A stretch of 64,000 nt of DNA, from positions 4,173,563 through 4,237,562 of the forward strand of contig JAJEKV010000014.1 of assembly GCA_021234155.1 (NCBI GenBank). The letters run 5' to 3'. The position numbers were made by a program, and so were the translations under genes. Position 1 is the stretch's first letter; the number at the start of each line of letters is the position of its first letter. The stretch comes from Isoetes taiwanensis (taxonomy: Eukaryota; Streptophyta; Lycopodiopsida; Isoetales; Isoetaceae). Under the pieces are notes generated by a model. That model made no database searches and was not told where the DNA came from. It saw only the letters and a program-made list of their open reading frames with translations. Positions 46,746 through 58,961 of this stretch are shown here, piece by piece.

Positions 46746-48465
46746 GAAAAAAAAAGGCTAAAATCAATGGCTCAGAAATGGTGCACTTTAGATGTACGCA
46801 TTAGTACATCCATTTGAATACATCACGAAATCATAGGAAAACCTTAGTGAAAAGCGTACAAAAACACAAAGAAACCCCCCTGTTATTATGCTACATATAG
46901 TAGAAATATTCCTGGAGATTACAGTGCTGCAGTTTTGATAGTTGTAAATGGAGGATATTATACCTTCAGTGTAGGGATGCTATGTACTTGAAATTGTGCG
47001 TCATTCTTGTGGCCTCCCCAGTGAAGCTAATTGCAGTCCCCCCCCCCCAAAAAAACACAAACAAACAAATAAATAAATGAGCAATATTTTGCCCGTCTTG
47101 ACCACCATAGCTAATTCAAAGATAGGAGGAAAAAAGACACCATGTATGCAGCAAAAAGGCCTAACGTGCCAATAAATTGTCCACTCTTTGTCTACATGTA
47201 GTGGCCGAATTTCATAATGCATGTCTTGGTTCTAATGAGGTGTGTGTGTCCCTTGAGGCTTTGTCCTGGGTGGAGGAAGCAACTCTTATATCTAAGAAAT
47301 GGATGTGCATCATTTGAAGCATTTTGGAGATAAACTTACAAAAGAGCCTTGCCTTCTTCACATTCCAACAATTGGTTGATCAGCACGTTAATTTCAAATC
47401 TTCAATATGCCCCACCTCTATTTACCTCAATGGTTTCCTTTATATTCTCCACGAGGAATCTTTGGCAATGCTTGGGTATAGACCCATGAAGGATTTATGT
47501 TCATATTATAATGTTGATGTGTTTTCTACAGTAGCATGGGATTGCAGTGAGTACAAAGGAGATATCATGATTGCATACAATATATGGAGTTTGGAAGCAT
47601 AGGGCATAATGCCCTTTAACAACTCAAGGAGAATTAGGCCTAAGGTTTAAGGTTGACATTTATTTAAAGCAATATTCAATGGTTAACCATTGAGATATCT
47701 CGGTCAAATAGTATATTAACAGGTTATATTGATGTACTTGGAATGGAGCAGCTAGAACCGAGTTTGGTGCCGATTCAACATGAATCGGTGCCACTTAATC
47801 TAATCTATAAGAAGGATGAGGTGTATCGAGTATTTACAGCGGTTGTTTTGGAGTTGGATCCATCAGACAATGGATGCCTAAGCTGTCGAAATATCAAGAT
47901 AAACCTTTGCTAGTGATTTTTTTTTTTTTTTTTATTAGTTGTATTTAATGAGTGCATTTTGATACTCTAGATGTGGCGTATGTTTACCCTAAAGCATATG
48001 CCTGCACTTGCACTGTTACTACCTCTTAACTCTTGGATTTTTGTGGAGTTGGATATGAGGATGGTATGGTTCATTATAGTAGTTGCCAAATGTGCTACAC
48101 AAAGGGTAAAAATGATATTGGCAATGGTTCGAATTTTCTTCATTGCTTTTTGCGAAAAATATTTAGGGCAAAGTACTCGAATTTATCTGAGACGCTCGAT
48201 CAACCGAGTGATGGCTTGGATTCCTTATACCAAAGGGGTTCTGAGCATTTGCTTTAAAAAGGAAAGCATCGGATTGCATTTGGTATGTTTCTGGCTCTGA
48301 GGATATTGGCGCAGCCAGAAGGAAGAGGATGTCAAAAGGCAGACGAGAAATTTGTACCAATTCCATATGCTGCATTGTTTTCCGCTATAAAAGCCCACCG
48401 GAATTCCGGTAAAGAAGGGGATTGATAGCAAGAGCTTGTTACCTTTGTGATGAGGTGTCTGTAAC
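46746..48465. other. no gene that I can name; two weak protein-like stretches
   Basis: 47324-47602 (92 codons, plus) reads GFLYILHEESLAMLGYRPMK and VAWDCSEYKGDIMIAYNIW, which vaguely recalls kelch-type repeat proteins; not enough to call. 48033-48257 (plus) has a Cys-rich run FCGVGYEDGMVHYSSCQMCY. A C9A7 run lies near 47041 and a T17 run near 47919. Confidence 0.25.
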
Positions 48466-48575
48466 GTCAAGGTAAGTGGGTCTGCCTTCCGGCAGTTTCT
48501 TGATTCATTCTTCTCAAGAATGGCAAATGGGTTCAGCAAACCTGTAGAATCCTGTTTTCATCTTACCTTGACGTC

Positions 48576-48667
48576 GTAGAACGGAATGGGGGAAGGCATT
48601 CTTGCTTCCCCCTGACCTGCAGAATCCGGTGGGGGAAGCAAGAATGCCTTCCCCCATTCCATTCTAC
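48576..48667. repeat. near-perfect hairpin, 37-bp stem, 18-nt loop
   Basis: The left arm 48576-48612 and right arm 48631-48667 pair over 37 bp with one mismatch (C/A; a G-U wobble in a minus-strand transcript). Each arm is itself a partial palindrome (GGGGGAAG...CTTCCCCC). Outside it, AACGTCAAGGTAAG at about 48467 and CTTACCTTGACGT at about 48562 form another inverted pair. It could be a MITE or young miRNA-type precursor; no coding. Confidence 0.85.
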
Positions 48668-48669
48668 AT

Positions 48670-49845
48670 CACGTCGGGGCAGGAGCAGACCAAAGATAAT
48701 CCACACTTGTAATAGGCGCCCAGAGCATCTGCACAGGAGCAGACCAAGGATAATTCTAAAGCACATGAAGTTCCCGCTCGGATGAACGATTCTAGCACAT
48801 TCCATGTGGCTACATTCGTCCTAATCAGGTTTGGAAGTTGTTTGTTGATTTGAAAGCTTGGCTTACTCTTGGATCTAGTAAATTCATACAATATGGGTAA
48901 ATGCATTATTCTATGACTGTTTTCTCTTGAATATGCTGAATTCTATGATTCATTATAGTAGATATTGAGTTTAAATATTACAATCGATCGAGAGCATAAT
49001 GCAATTTGTTGCTATTAAGGTTTATTACTAATTTGAATTATACTCTAATTCTTGGCTATATCTATCTTATTATGTTAATCTGGGTAATTATCCCACACGT
49101 GTAAATGTGATCCGGCAATAATTACTTGGCACCAACTTTTTTTCGAATCTTTTACTAAGTTGTAATGACTTTGCACCTTATCGCTATGTGGATAATTGCT
49201 AGTTATGGAGTTGATATGCGATCCGGGTCATTAGTGCACCAATAGAACATCAGCCTTTGTGTTTTTGTGATCAAAATGGTCGTGGGTAACGTAGTGGTAG
49301 ATATTGTGATGCATGAGCATGGTCATAATCTCCCCTTACCATTTGGTTTGTGTAGACCATAACATTTAGGAATCCATGAGACGCAGATGTCATGCTATTT
49401 GGGATGAATATGCCGTATTTCAGTTTGCCACCCACATCTAGTATTGGATATGTTCTATTTTTTCACATAGTTTGAGAAATGTATTTGGCATTTGGAAATA
49501 TCTTTTACTGTTGGGCGATCTGACAGTCACTCTTGTGGCAAATTTGCCTTATGAATTCCGATTAACCCGAGTGTTTGCATGGCATGTAAAGTGTTGTTCT
49601 AGATGGCGATCGTTATCTAGACCATAATATACATTATAGACATGTTTGAAGAGTACCTAGTGTTAGATCTCGCCTAAAGTTGAACTTCATGCATGGATTT
49701 TACATTGGTTATGCAACGATCCGCTGCCTATGAACCGAAGTGTAACATGATTAGGAATATTTGGCATCCGCTCCCTATATTCCACTAGTTAACAGTTTGT
49801 TAGCAATATCTAATGGAAGTTTTATGCATTCTTACTATTTAGTAG
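48670..49845. other. intergenic; short direct repeat, no gene seen
   Basis: AGGAGCAGACCAAAGATAAT at about 48678 recurs as AGGAGCAGACCAAGGATAAT at about 48734. The remainder is AT-rich without credible frames. Confidence 0.35.
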
Positions 49846-49857
49846 GTTGACAAGCAA

Positions 49858-49995
49858 AGGTGAAGGGGATGACCCTAAAGGATCCCATGACACCGCTACC
49901 ATTTACAAGGCAACCATTCTAATGCTTGTTTGTGTAATTGTGGTGCAGGTAACAGGATCCTTTACTCTCTGTTATGTTTTCCAATATGTAACGAG
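49858..49995. repeat. diverged duplicated segment, copy 1
   Basis: GGTGAAGGGGATGACC...GGATCCCATGACACC...GCAGGTAACAG...CTCTCTGTTATGTTTT matches 51467-51600 in order, with many substitutions. It looks like a duplicated exon/intron boundary (TGCAG|GTAACAG). Confidence 0.55.
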
Positions 49996-50898
49996 TGGAT
50001 TTTGCATTGATGTGAATAAATCATACGAAGATGAACCTTGAAGATCGTAAAATGTTATGTAACATTTGAATTCTGCAATACATTTACTGTCTACTTTCTC
50101 CAGATTATATTTCTTAGCAAACTTGATTCTGAGCAAATGATCAAAGAAATCTGTCATTTTATCTTGGTTAATGTAAAAGGTTTTTGGCTTTTATACTATA
50201 ATTTTGGTTTTTCTTCTCAAGTATACACCAGGTCTTTGCCTAGATCCAGTTTTGCACCTACTGTTTCTAGGATTGCTTATTGTATCTAGATAATTACCCA
50301 GATGGGTTTTAACTAGATAAAAGACTGTTTTTTGCAGTTTAACGGTTTTTTTTTTTATTATTATTATTTATTTGAAAATAAGTGTAGATGTATAATTATG
50401 GAAGTTTATCATATGATGAAGAGGTGTTGTTAAGTAGACCATGGGTATTTAAAAAGTGGCCTACATTAGAACTTTGATGCATAGTTAAAATGTTAAGCAA
50501 AAGGGTGGATTTATAATGAAGAAAAAGGTTTTTGAAGATATTGGCTAATACAAGGGTATTATTATTGATTTGTTTGATTACTAACAAACCATTACGGATA
50601 TTTCGACATACTGCAATTTTTAGGGCAACCTGGGTGCCGGAAATAAGCTTTAGGGCATGAAGAAACTTCTGGAACCAAGAGGACAGGTAGACGAGCGACT
50701 GGCAGAGAAGAACAAAGATAAGACAGCAGGGACTAAGACCCCACGACATGCCAAATTAGGTATGAAACATCATATAGAACTGTCGGTAGTAAGTATTGTT
50801 GCATGCTATTTAAACTGGGCTGCTTGCTTCGAAAGTGGTAGTTCTCAGTTCTAGAATTAGGAGGCCGCTACCCAGGGCTAGATCCCTGGTAGCAAATA

Positions 50899-51263
50899 TG
50901 CCAAGGAAGAAGGGGGACTTGAATCATGCCACTCGGAAGAGGATTGCTGAAGCAAAGCAGAATGAGGGGTCTAGTAAGAAGATTTACCAATACCACAAGT
51001 CTGTGAGGGATCCTGCATTGAAAGCTTGCCAAAGTGGGGATGTAGAGAAGGTAAGTGATAAGGAAAAGGCTCAGGGATCAGCAAATCCCATATCTAATTG
51101 TGGGATCACTGAAAGGGGAAATGAAGCTATCAGCATGGCGGACACCAGAGATGGCAATAAAGAGGATGCATTCGAGTTTACATACAGTAACAAAGAAGCT
51201 GACCATTGTGAGGGGACCATTATGGAGAAACCAAAGGGATCTACTCGAATCTCTAAGGTTTGA
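50899..51263 (+). CDS. uncharacterised basic protein or exon, ~121 aa
   Basis: The frame is open from 50835; the more natural start is the ATG at 50899, giving MPRKKGDLNHATRKRIAEAK and a Lys/Arg-rich, low-hydrophobicity protein. No domain recognised. It lies between the two copies of the 49.86/51.47 kb duplication, which suggests a decayed multi-exon locus. It may be an exon, a short gene or chance. Confidence 0.3.
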
Positions 51264-51466
51264 TAGGTTTAATTTGAGAATTATAGTTGAGAAATGTATA
51301 TTTAGATGATGTATTTTGAACAGGGGCTTAAATTGGAAAAATAAATAGTAGGACATGCTGTCTTAGTTTCCAGGATATAGATAGAAACAGCCTTTAAATT
51401 CTTCTGACTGATTTCTCTTGGAAACTTATGATTAAAATTGATAGCTATGCAGCGAAAATATAAGCA

Positions 51467-51600
51467 GGGTGAAATGGGATAACCTCAAGGAAATCCATGA
51501 CACCTGCTAGTAGCTTAGGCTTTTACCCATTTCTTGGCTAACTGTCCTTTGGTTCTACTGCAGGTAACAGATTTCCTTGCTCTCTGTTTTGTATTTTCAA
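51467..51600. repeat. diverged duplicated segment, copy 2
   Basis: Partner of 49858-49995, offset about 1.6 kb. GGTGAAATGGGATAACC...CATGACACC...CTGCAGGTAACAGATTTCC...CTCTCTGTTTTGTATTTTC. Confidence 0.55.
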
Positions 51601-51736
51601 GGAGATAAAAGCTGATCCATATGATTCCTGGAGTTGGAGTGGAAATATGACATTCTTAAACATTTGTTTCCAATAATCTTGGTAATATCTTTTTGCTGTA
51701 GATTATTAGTTGTTGTGACCAGAAATATAATGGTGT

Positions 51737-54700
51737 AAGGAAGGAAGGAAGGAAGGAAGGTACTTTTATCATCCACGGAGACCAATCGGTCTATGGGACC
51801 CAATACAAAAACGCAGCAAGCGGATTACTACCCGGGTTAAAAAACCCCCCGGCGGGTTTTCGAGGAAAAACCGCGGCAACAATTAGCCCACTTGACAAAC
51901 CGTCCCTAACATATAAAATGCGAAAACACCCAAATATATACCATGCACCACACCCGTAGTGCCTAATTAGCGGCAGCCAAAGCGGGGCAAAGGTGACCTC
52001 GCAGTCCAAGATTCTCCTGAATGTACGCACCCGTGGCACGCATCGACGGGTGTGTTCATCAAAGAAATGCAAGGGCAAGTCCGCCGCATTAAAGGGAGCC
52101 GCACTGCCCGGACCGACCAACGCCGGGCAACTCGAAAGTGTGAGACTCATCCTCAATGGCACCCGCTTGACAAAGACCGACAGAGCCCGCCCCGGGCGGG
52201 GCTCCCCAATCCACCTCGCCCGCCTCGACGCGAAGATGGTGGGCACCTGTAAATGGAGGCAATGAGTCCGCGCTTTTCTGTGGGCAGCGGGAACGCAGGT
52301 AGAGCTGTGGGCCCCGGCTAACACGGGTTGATGTGCTCCTTGTAATGGGCCATTTTGACCTGTTCTAGAGCCCGGTCCCGTGAGCTTGCCAAGGAAACAA
52401 GCTGCCTAGGTACTCCCGCAGGCCGCCATGATCGGCCGCCGGGCCTGCCCACCTGTACGCATCGTTCTTTGCACGCCCATCCGGGCGAACCACCGATCTC
52501 TTTACCCTCCAACAGGCCTAAGCCACCAAGGACCCATGGCCACAAAGGTAAAACGTCGCGGGAGCCGAAAGCATCACCCATAGTAACCACTTTCTCAAAA
52601 TAGACGATGTGTCTATCAAGGGCTGCTCGGGCCGGCGGCAAGAATCCAGCTTTCCGCAGCCAGAATCGATAGGGAATTGAAGGTTTCACCCCGCGCCCGC
52701 GTGCGAAATGCCTTCGCGACCGCCCAAGTCATTCCAGTCGCCAAAGAGACGACCGCCCCAAACCTCGACCCGCATTTAAGACAAAGTTCGACTCGGTGCG
52801 AACAGATGTGACCGATGGCCCCAATCATAGAGCTCACCAGGGTGATCAAGCAGTTCGCGATGGCATAAAGCGCTTTCCACCGCCACCCCGCAAGTGGGAT
52901 AGACGCCCCCGCCAGAGTGAGGACCCCTAGGTACTTGTAGGTGGGTGTGACGCCCACGTGCCGCCCCCCGATATGTGAGTGCAGGAGGCATGGGGTGACG
53001 GAAGAGGATATGAGAACCACCCCGGTCTTGGCCGATTGACGCCAAGATGTTCAGAGCCCCCGACAAAATGTGTCTAGGGCATCCGGTGAGACCGCATAGC
53101 TTCGGGTGTGGGCCAGCCAGAGCCAACATCGCCCGCATAGATGAGCCGGGCGGATGACCCGTGCAAAAGCCGTATGCCATCCCCCCATGCTCGCGAAGCC
53201 GGGGCTCTAACCGATCAATGTAGAGGCCAAAAAGTGTTGGCGAGGGGGCAACCCCGCCGACTCGATACTACCGGTAAATGCTTGGCCCGGCCGGGTTGAT
53301 CCCGCCAAAACAACTCCTCATACACCAGATATGGCATTCGCGACAAAGCGGAGCCCCGCTGACGCAGCTTAGCCTACGCCTTTTCCCCGGAAATCAGACA
53401 AAAGCCTTCGCTGTCCACAAAGCAAAGAATACAAGTCCTGCCGATGATTCCGGGCCGTCTTCAATGAGTGCCCGCAGTAAAGATATGGTCAATCGCTGAG
53501 TGGCGGGTCTAAAGCCTCGCCTGTGAGGACTCGCACATCTCGCCGCCTAAATGGGTCAATCGCTGCCGAGAATGCCGGTTTGGCTTGGCAAATAATGAAT
53601 CGACTATGATCGTCCTGGTAATTGGCTTCGGACAAAGGTGGGTCGCCTCGCCTTTGTGAATGGGAACAACCCCGCCAGGGTCCATTGTCGGGGAAACCTT
53701 CCCGCAATGCTCAAGGAACAGTAGTGAGGACCGCACAAGCGTTACCCCCGCCCATTTAAGTAACTCGGCTCAGATACCATCGAGGTCACCGCCTTTCCCA
53801 TTAGCCGCCAAGTTGTGCCCCTCCTCAACATCCTCGCCCACGAAACCAATGGGGGCCATCCCGTGGGGGTATGGGCGTCGCTGCCCCTCGGGCGGGTCAT
53901 AGAGCCGCCGCAGTACTGCTCCCACCGCCTCGGTGTGATGTCCCCCGTAGGGCTGGGTTGGCCTTCAAGCACTCTCAAGGCAAAAGGTTCGGGAGGATGA
54001 GTGTCCAAAGCAGGCCTAACATCTCCCCGATGCCGGGCAAGGTACCACGCCTTTGTGTCCTTCGGATGGGCGCGGTAATCGCGGTGGTGGCCCGCAAGCC
54101 GCACCGGTAATCCGTATCGTGTCCGGAGCTGCCGCTATGCTTTACACTCCGCATCAAACCATCGGTTACGCGGGAATGTTGCTGACCCTGAGCGGCGACG
54201 CTGGCCCGCCAAAAAGCACCTCGGCCCGCCGCATCCCGTAATAGCTGTCACCGGGTCTGCTCACGCTTCTAGTGTGGAGGTCTCGCAGAATTACCGGAGG
54301 GCATCCATGAGCATCTCTTTGCCAGAAGTCCTCCTGCCGCCATAATCTAGTCTCAACCGAGGTCGGCGAGGGGTCGGCATAGTGGGGTTCCGGGCGGCTT
54401 GCCAAAACCAGGTCCAAATAAAGTGGGAGGTGATCTCGAGTCGACCTCCTCATCCCGACCGTGCCCCGTGCCCACCCGAAACGCATCGATGAGATGCATA
54501 TCTTGCGCAACTACGAGCACATAGTCCACCACACTAGACCCTCCCCCCTGATTGTCCTGTCTGCATGTGCACTTGCGAGAATCGGGCCACTGTGAAAGGC
54601 CATTGCAAATTATCAAGTCAAAAATGCCACATAGCAGGAGCAACTGTCTGCCAAAGCGAGTGACCTGGCTGTCATCCGACCCTCGTGGCCAGGTTGCTTC

Positions 54701-54783
54701 TGCGGGGCGTAGCTACAGGACATCGTCAGCGAGGGGGTCAAGTCGCATGGGCTGCTCTACTCCTGTCCGAATAGGTTGATTCA
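51737..54783 (-). mobile_element. 5'-truncated GC-rich LINE, copy 3
   Basis: Minus strand. The 5' end falls within the endonuclease: 54643-54353 gives LLLLCGIFDLIICNGLSQWP and GGGSSVVDYVLVVAQDMHL. RT fragments follow: VSPTMDPGGVVPIHKGEATH at about 53700, SPTLFGLYIDRLEPRLREHG at about 53240-53190, and TPTYKYLGVLTLAG at about 52950. The rest is frameshifted. The 3' UTR (51860-51761) has both hairpins shared with copy 2, and the tail is (CCTT)n, seen as (AAGG)n at 51737-51760. Base composition is far more GC-rich than the flanks. Confidence 0.9.
51855..51872 (-). ncRNA. LINE copy 3 3' UTR hairpin 1
   Basis: The minus strand reads GGTTTTTCCTCGAAAACC: a 6-bp stem with loop TCCTCG, identical to that at 45887-45904. 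A second stem, AGACC-GATT-GGTCT, lies at 51779-51792, matching GACC-TATT-GGTC at 32131-32142. Confidence 0.65.
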
Positions 54784-55885
54784 AGGTATATCTAAACAAA
54801 GGAAAGTTATGAAGATGCTTTTTAATCCATACATGGATCTTGTATGATTACCTGCTGGTTACTTTGATCTGAATATAGTTTCTCATTAAATCTGTGCTTA
54901 TTGACTCTTGATGCATTTTTCTGCTGCACATATGATTCATGTTTGAAAATGTGATTAAAAGTATATGGGGCTTATATTGGGTAATCTATTTGATAGATAC
55001 TTGACTATTTGCACTGATCTGAGTTAAAATATTGGTTAAAAAAGTCTGATGCATCTGCTGTTAGCATGATATACAGAAATAAGGATAAGATCAGAGATAT
55101 AGGTGCACTTTTAAATTTACTGATATTATGGTAAAATGACCGTGGAAAATAAAAGCTGATACATGGTTAATAAGCTTAAATGTGATGTTTAAAGAGTTTG
55201 CTGGTTCCATTGGATGGATTATGGTGCTTGAATAGGAGATTAAATGAATCCTGGTTTTTTATTTTTTGCACAATTTGCTTGAAAACAAGAAGGCATGAAT
55301 CTTGTACATCCATTATTCTATTGGTTGGGTACATGGGTGTTAAAGTGGATGGGGTTTGAATATCGACCTAATGGTGTTGTTAGGCATAAATAGAGTGCAT
55401 ACAAACAAAGTTTAAAATGAAACGCACTTATTTGCTGGAAACGCACTTCAAAAGGAATCTTTGAAAGATTCCCTAAAATTCCCTTAAAAAAGTCCATTTT
55501 TAAGATTTTTTTGTGACAGGTGTGACAATTTAAGTAATTTAGGTACCATTTTTGAGGGGTTGATTGAACATAACTTTCGTGCAAAAATTTTAAATAGCAA
55601 TTTTCATCCTCCTAAACTAGAACAAAAAATAGTTACTTTTATAAAGTGTAGCAAAAAAGGGGCAATAAAAAAAATAGCAAGGGTAGTAGAGTGACAAAGA
55701 AGTGATATATTCAAGGTTGTGAAAATTGTACAAAATTATGAACAAAATTGTCAAAAATATAGGATATTTTGACGCATAATCATCACCGCACTTTCTGTTT
55801 TTACATGTTCGAAATCATCTGACAAACTTACATTTTGCAAAGAAGATCGATGCATCTCATCCTCTCGACTCATTTATTCCCCGAT
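54784..55885. other. AT-rich stretch, no gene seen
   Basis: No frame above 90 codons and no repeat of note. The left end of the transposase element probably lies in its right-hand half, but I found no terminal inverted repeat. Confidence 0.4.
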
Positions 55886-55889
55886 CACT

Positions 55890-58800
55890 GAGCCTTCATC
55901 CTCGCCTTCACTCTCAAAGACTGGATGTACTCGAACGATCTTCTTCCCTCACCGCCTACAAGTGAGTCTTCATCATCATCTTTTTTGGCCACCTTTTGGC
56001 TTGTTTGTCTAATCCACATGCTGACCTTATTAAAGTTTGAGTGACCATACGTAACTTATTAGCAAAGCAGTCGAACAAAGTCATATGCAAGAACCTTCAC
56101 TTCCGGATAGATCTATGACAGCAGCATTTGCTTTGGACTTTGCTCTCTTTCCCACTCTGCTTTTACCATCTCCAAAGTATAACTCCCAATCGAAAAGCAT
56201 TGGCGCTAGCCGTTCATCCAAAGGCACTTTTAATTGAGTGGGAATTCCATCCTCTTTGTTACCTCCAAGACTTTAGCTAGCCGTAACGGCTTCCCTGCAC
56301 TCATCATTATCACCGGGACAGCTATGAGCATTCCTTTCTCAATCTCGAGACTCGAACCGTATACTGAAAGCAACTTGTTGTGTCAGGTATGCCTAGGGCC
56401 GTGTACATGACTCGCTATCATTCATCCGAAGCTAGCCAATATCTCTACATGTTCCTCTTGATTCTCAACTTGCACAGGGAGGGTTTGCCTAGATGGCCGG
56501 GCTGAATGTAACCGGTCTTCGACCTTGTAATGAAGCTTGCAACATGTCACGCTGTCGAAAAAAAAAATTGAGGCCACCATAAAGCATCCGCCTCCCCAAA
56601 GTGGTTAGAGCAGATCAAATACTTGTCTCAATACAATCCAATGATTTATTTGAGTCAAATGCTCTTCCCTCCTTTTTACTCTTTGTGATTTCTTTCAAGC
56701 TTTTAGAGGCATTTGCTCTCGCAGAGAGCATGGAACTAGTATTGGGGATGTTGCGAATGAATTGAATACCGGCTGCTGGGCCGCCAATCGCAAGGATGTG
56801 GCATATTTCTTTTCCTTGTAAGATGGCCTTGCCATCTACAAGTGAAATTTTGATCCGATGTCGAATGTAATGTTTCTCAAGGGCTCAATAGCACACGCTG
56901 ACCTAGTTGATCTCTTTCAAAAATCCATTCCTTGAAATCATAAGTTTCTTCCAATAACTCGATGTCCGGACGAGGATTGTAGGAATCTTGGATGACCTCA
57001 ATCATGGTCGGGCAAAGCTTAGAGCTTTTTTCGAAAGCAAGACGCTTAGAGAACCTATCAACATCTCGATCAATTTGGTCGTGGTGTATGACCAACAAGC
57101 AGAAACCAATCTTCACCTTCTTGAAGATTTGTTTCTCTACTAGCATAGCACAATGAAGCAAACAACGCCTGATTCTTATTTTCCCTTTGTCGTGTTATCT
57201 AGTCAAGATACGTAACCGGGCCAGATATGTTCTAGATTGGAAAGAAGCTTATTCAATATTGTGATAGTGAGATTTGGATCAGCATGAATGTTTGGATAAT
57301 TCAAAAATGCCTTGCAAGATAGTTTTCCATTAAATACCATAGCACCAACAACATGCGATGTATGAAATCTTCTTCTTCAAAAGATCCTTAGGCACATTGA
57401 CAAAATGTGGTAGGGTGGTCTTCTTCCTCGTCCATTCCATCAATAACAACCGATATGTAGTTGAGTGGTTGTTCCAAAGCTTTCTTCCTATGTTTTGTCA
57501 ATTTTCTCCTTTCCAAAGATTGTTGTTCTCTCAGCTTGTTCGGGCCTCCTTCAATGCATCCGAAAAGGAAAACATGTTTAGGAAAGAACCTACTTTTAAG
57601 TAGAACTAGGCAAGAACACGCCCCGAAGCTTACTTTTAGTGTGAAGTGTCCTTGCATTTTGTCTCTCGAAGCTTTTAATTCAGAGCATGTAGCACAAACA
57701 GACATCCTATGCTTTCTAGAATGGCCACACGAGAAAACTCTTTTTTCCGAAGCACGCGAAAGTAAGAGTAGCGCACAAAGCGCTCTCCAAAATCAACACA
57801 CATCTCCTTATAATTATCGTGACTTCTTGTTTCGCGGAAATTGTCACCAAGTGGTACATAGGGCTGTTAGGGAGTTTCTCACAAGACTCCTTAAAGAAAC
57901 CTTCCATCCGTGAAACACATTGAAGAGCATGAATTCGGTTATGCCTCCCCGAATGGCGTAGTCATTGATGCCCGGATTCTTGTCAAGCCTTTTCTTCAAA
58001 GCGGTCAAGTCGTCTCACGCCTAAAGCATGAATCAATTTGAAGGCCGCTTGACGTATCTGCGTGTGGCCACCAGTCGTAAGTAAACTTCTCACCATCATC
58101 CGCCTAATATTGAAGGCTAAGTAGCCCCTTTGGTCTAGCAGAGTCATTGAACTCAGAACTATCACGGGCAACCTCAATTCCTTTAGTCCAATCTTAAGCA
58201 AACAACGCTTGAGAACAACAAAGCTTTTGTATGTGTTGCCCGCAAGTGAGCCTCGGCCCATGAGTTTCTTTCTTCTAACGGTTGTACATGCCGCCTTGTG
58301 TAAGTTACGCTTAAGATTTTTACTTGCGTGGGCTTTGAATTCAACATGGAGTCTTGTGGCTTTGGTAGGTCCTCGCCCGAGACATCAACATGAGGTGTTT
58401 CTTCGCCCTGAGAGATCAACATGAGGTGTACTTGTAGATGCCGAGGGTTTGATGTGGGCAAGGCCCGGGGGAGGTGCTTTCCCTCTCTCTCGAAAAAGTA
58501 ATCGAGGCCGGTGACGAAGTTGACCAGCTCCCCGGCGTCGTAACACAGAGGGGAGTTGCGCGGTCACCGACCGCCCCACTTGTTGTAGTACCATTTAGCT
58601 TAAAATGGATGGAGTTGGTGTGATTTGCCTCCGCGGAGGGGAGCCTACCTGCGGGACAATGGGCTTACGCACTAAAATGAATTGGAGGAGGTAGTCCGAC
58701 CTCTCTAGCCCGAGGTGGGGTGAAACGCATTGGTGGGGGGCGTGACGACGCTCGTGAGCGTGGTTGTGGTGGAGTAAATTGAACCGGTGGTGGAAGCCGA

Positions 58801-58961
58801 GGTGGTCTTGCTGGAGCAAACTCAACAGAGCCGGGTGTTGGAATGTCGGATGTAGAATATTCGTGGCTACTTCCCCGGTGTCCGCTGAGGAGGTGTGAAA
58901 GCCATTGCAGAGGAAGCCCGCGAACGAGTTGGAGGCTCTGCAGTTCTTTCTCTCGAGCCAT
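55890..58961 (-). pseudogene. decayed DDE-like transposase (IDGMD family)
   Basis: Minus strand from 58961. A Pro-rich N-terminus (58961-58665) is followed by a basic region to 57983. At 57705-57388 comes a Cys-containing segment (MSVCATCSELKASRDKMQGH), then KHRKKALEQPLNYISVVIDG with MDEEEDHP following. The next frames give HVVGAMVFNGKLSCKAF and NPNIHADPNLTITI-like sequence, an LDNTTKGK, then KQIFKKVKIGFCLLVIHHDQ and IDRDVDRFSKRLAF (57161-56877). IDGMD...LDN(C/T)...HxxxDID..FSRFS is the signature of a widespread uncharacterised family (I associate it with DUF7869-type proteins). Its three spaced acidic residues suggest an RNase H-fold transposase. A Lys/Ser-rich tail (FDWELYFGDGKSRVGKRAKS) lies at about 56200-56090. 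Stops and frame changes show decay. The gene is divergent from the methyltransferase gene, 334 bp apart. Confidence 0.75.

Noticed and set aside
49847-50041. 64-codon frame with a hydrophobic stretch
   Set aside because: Better explained as part of the duplicated exon/intron-like segment; no homologue recognised.
51791-52324. 177-codon minus-strand frame as an independent gene
   Set aside because: It lies in the 3' end of LINE copy 3 and ends in its 3' UTR hairpin region.
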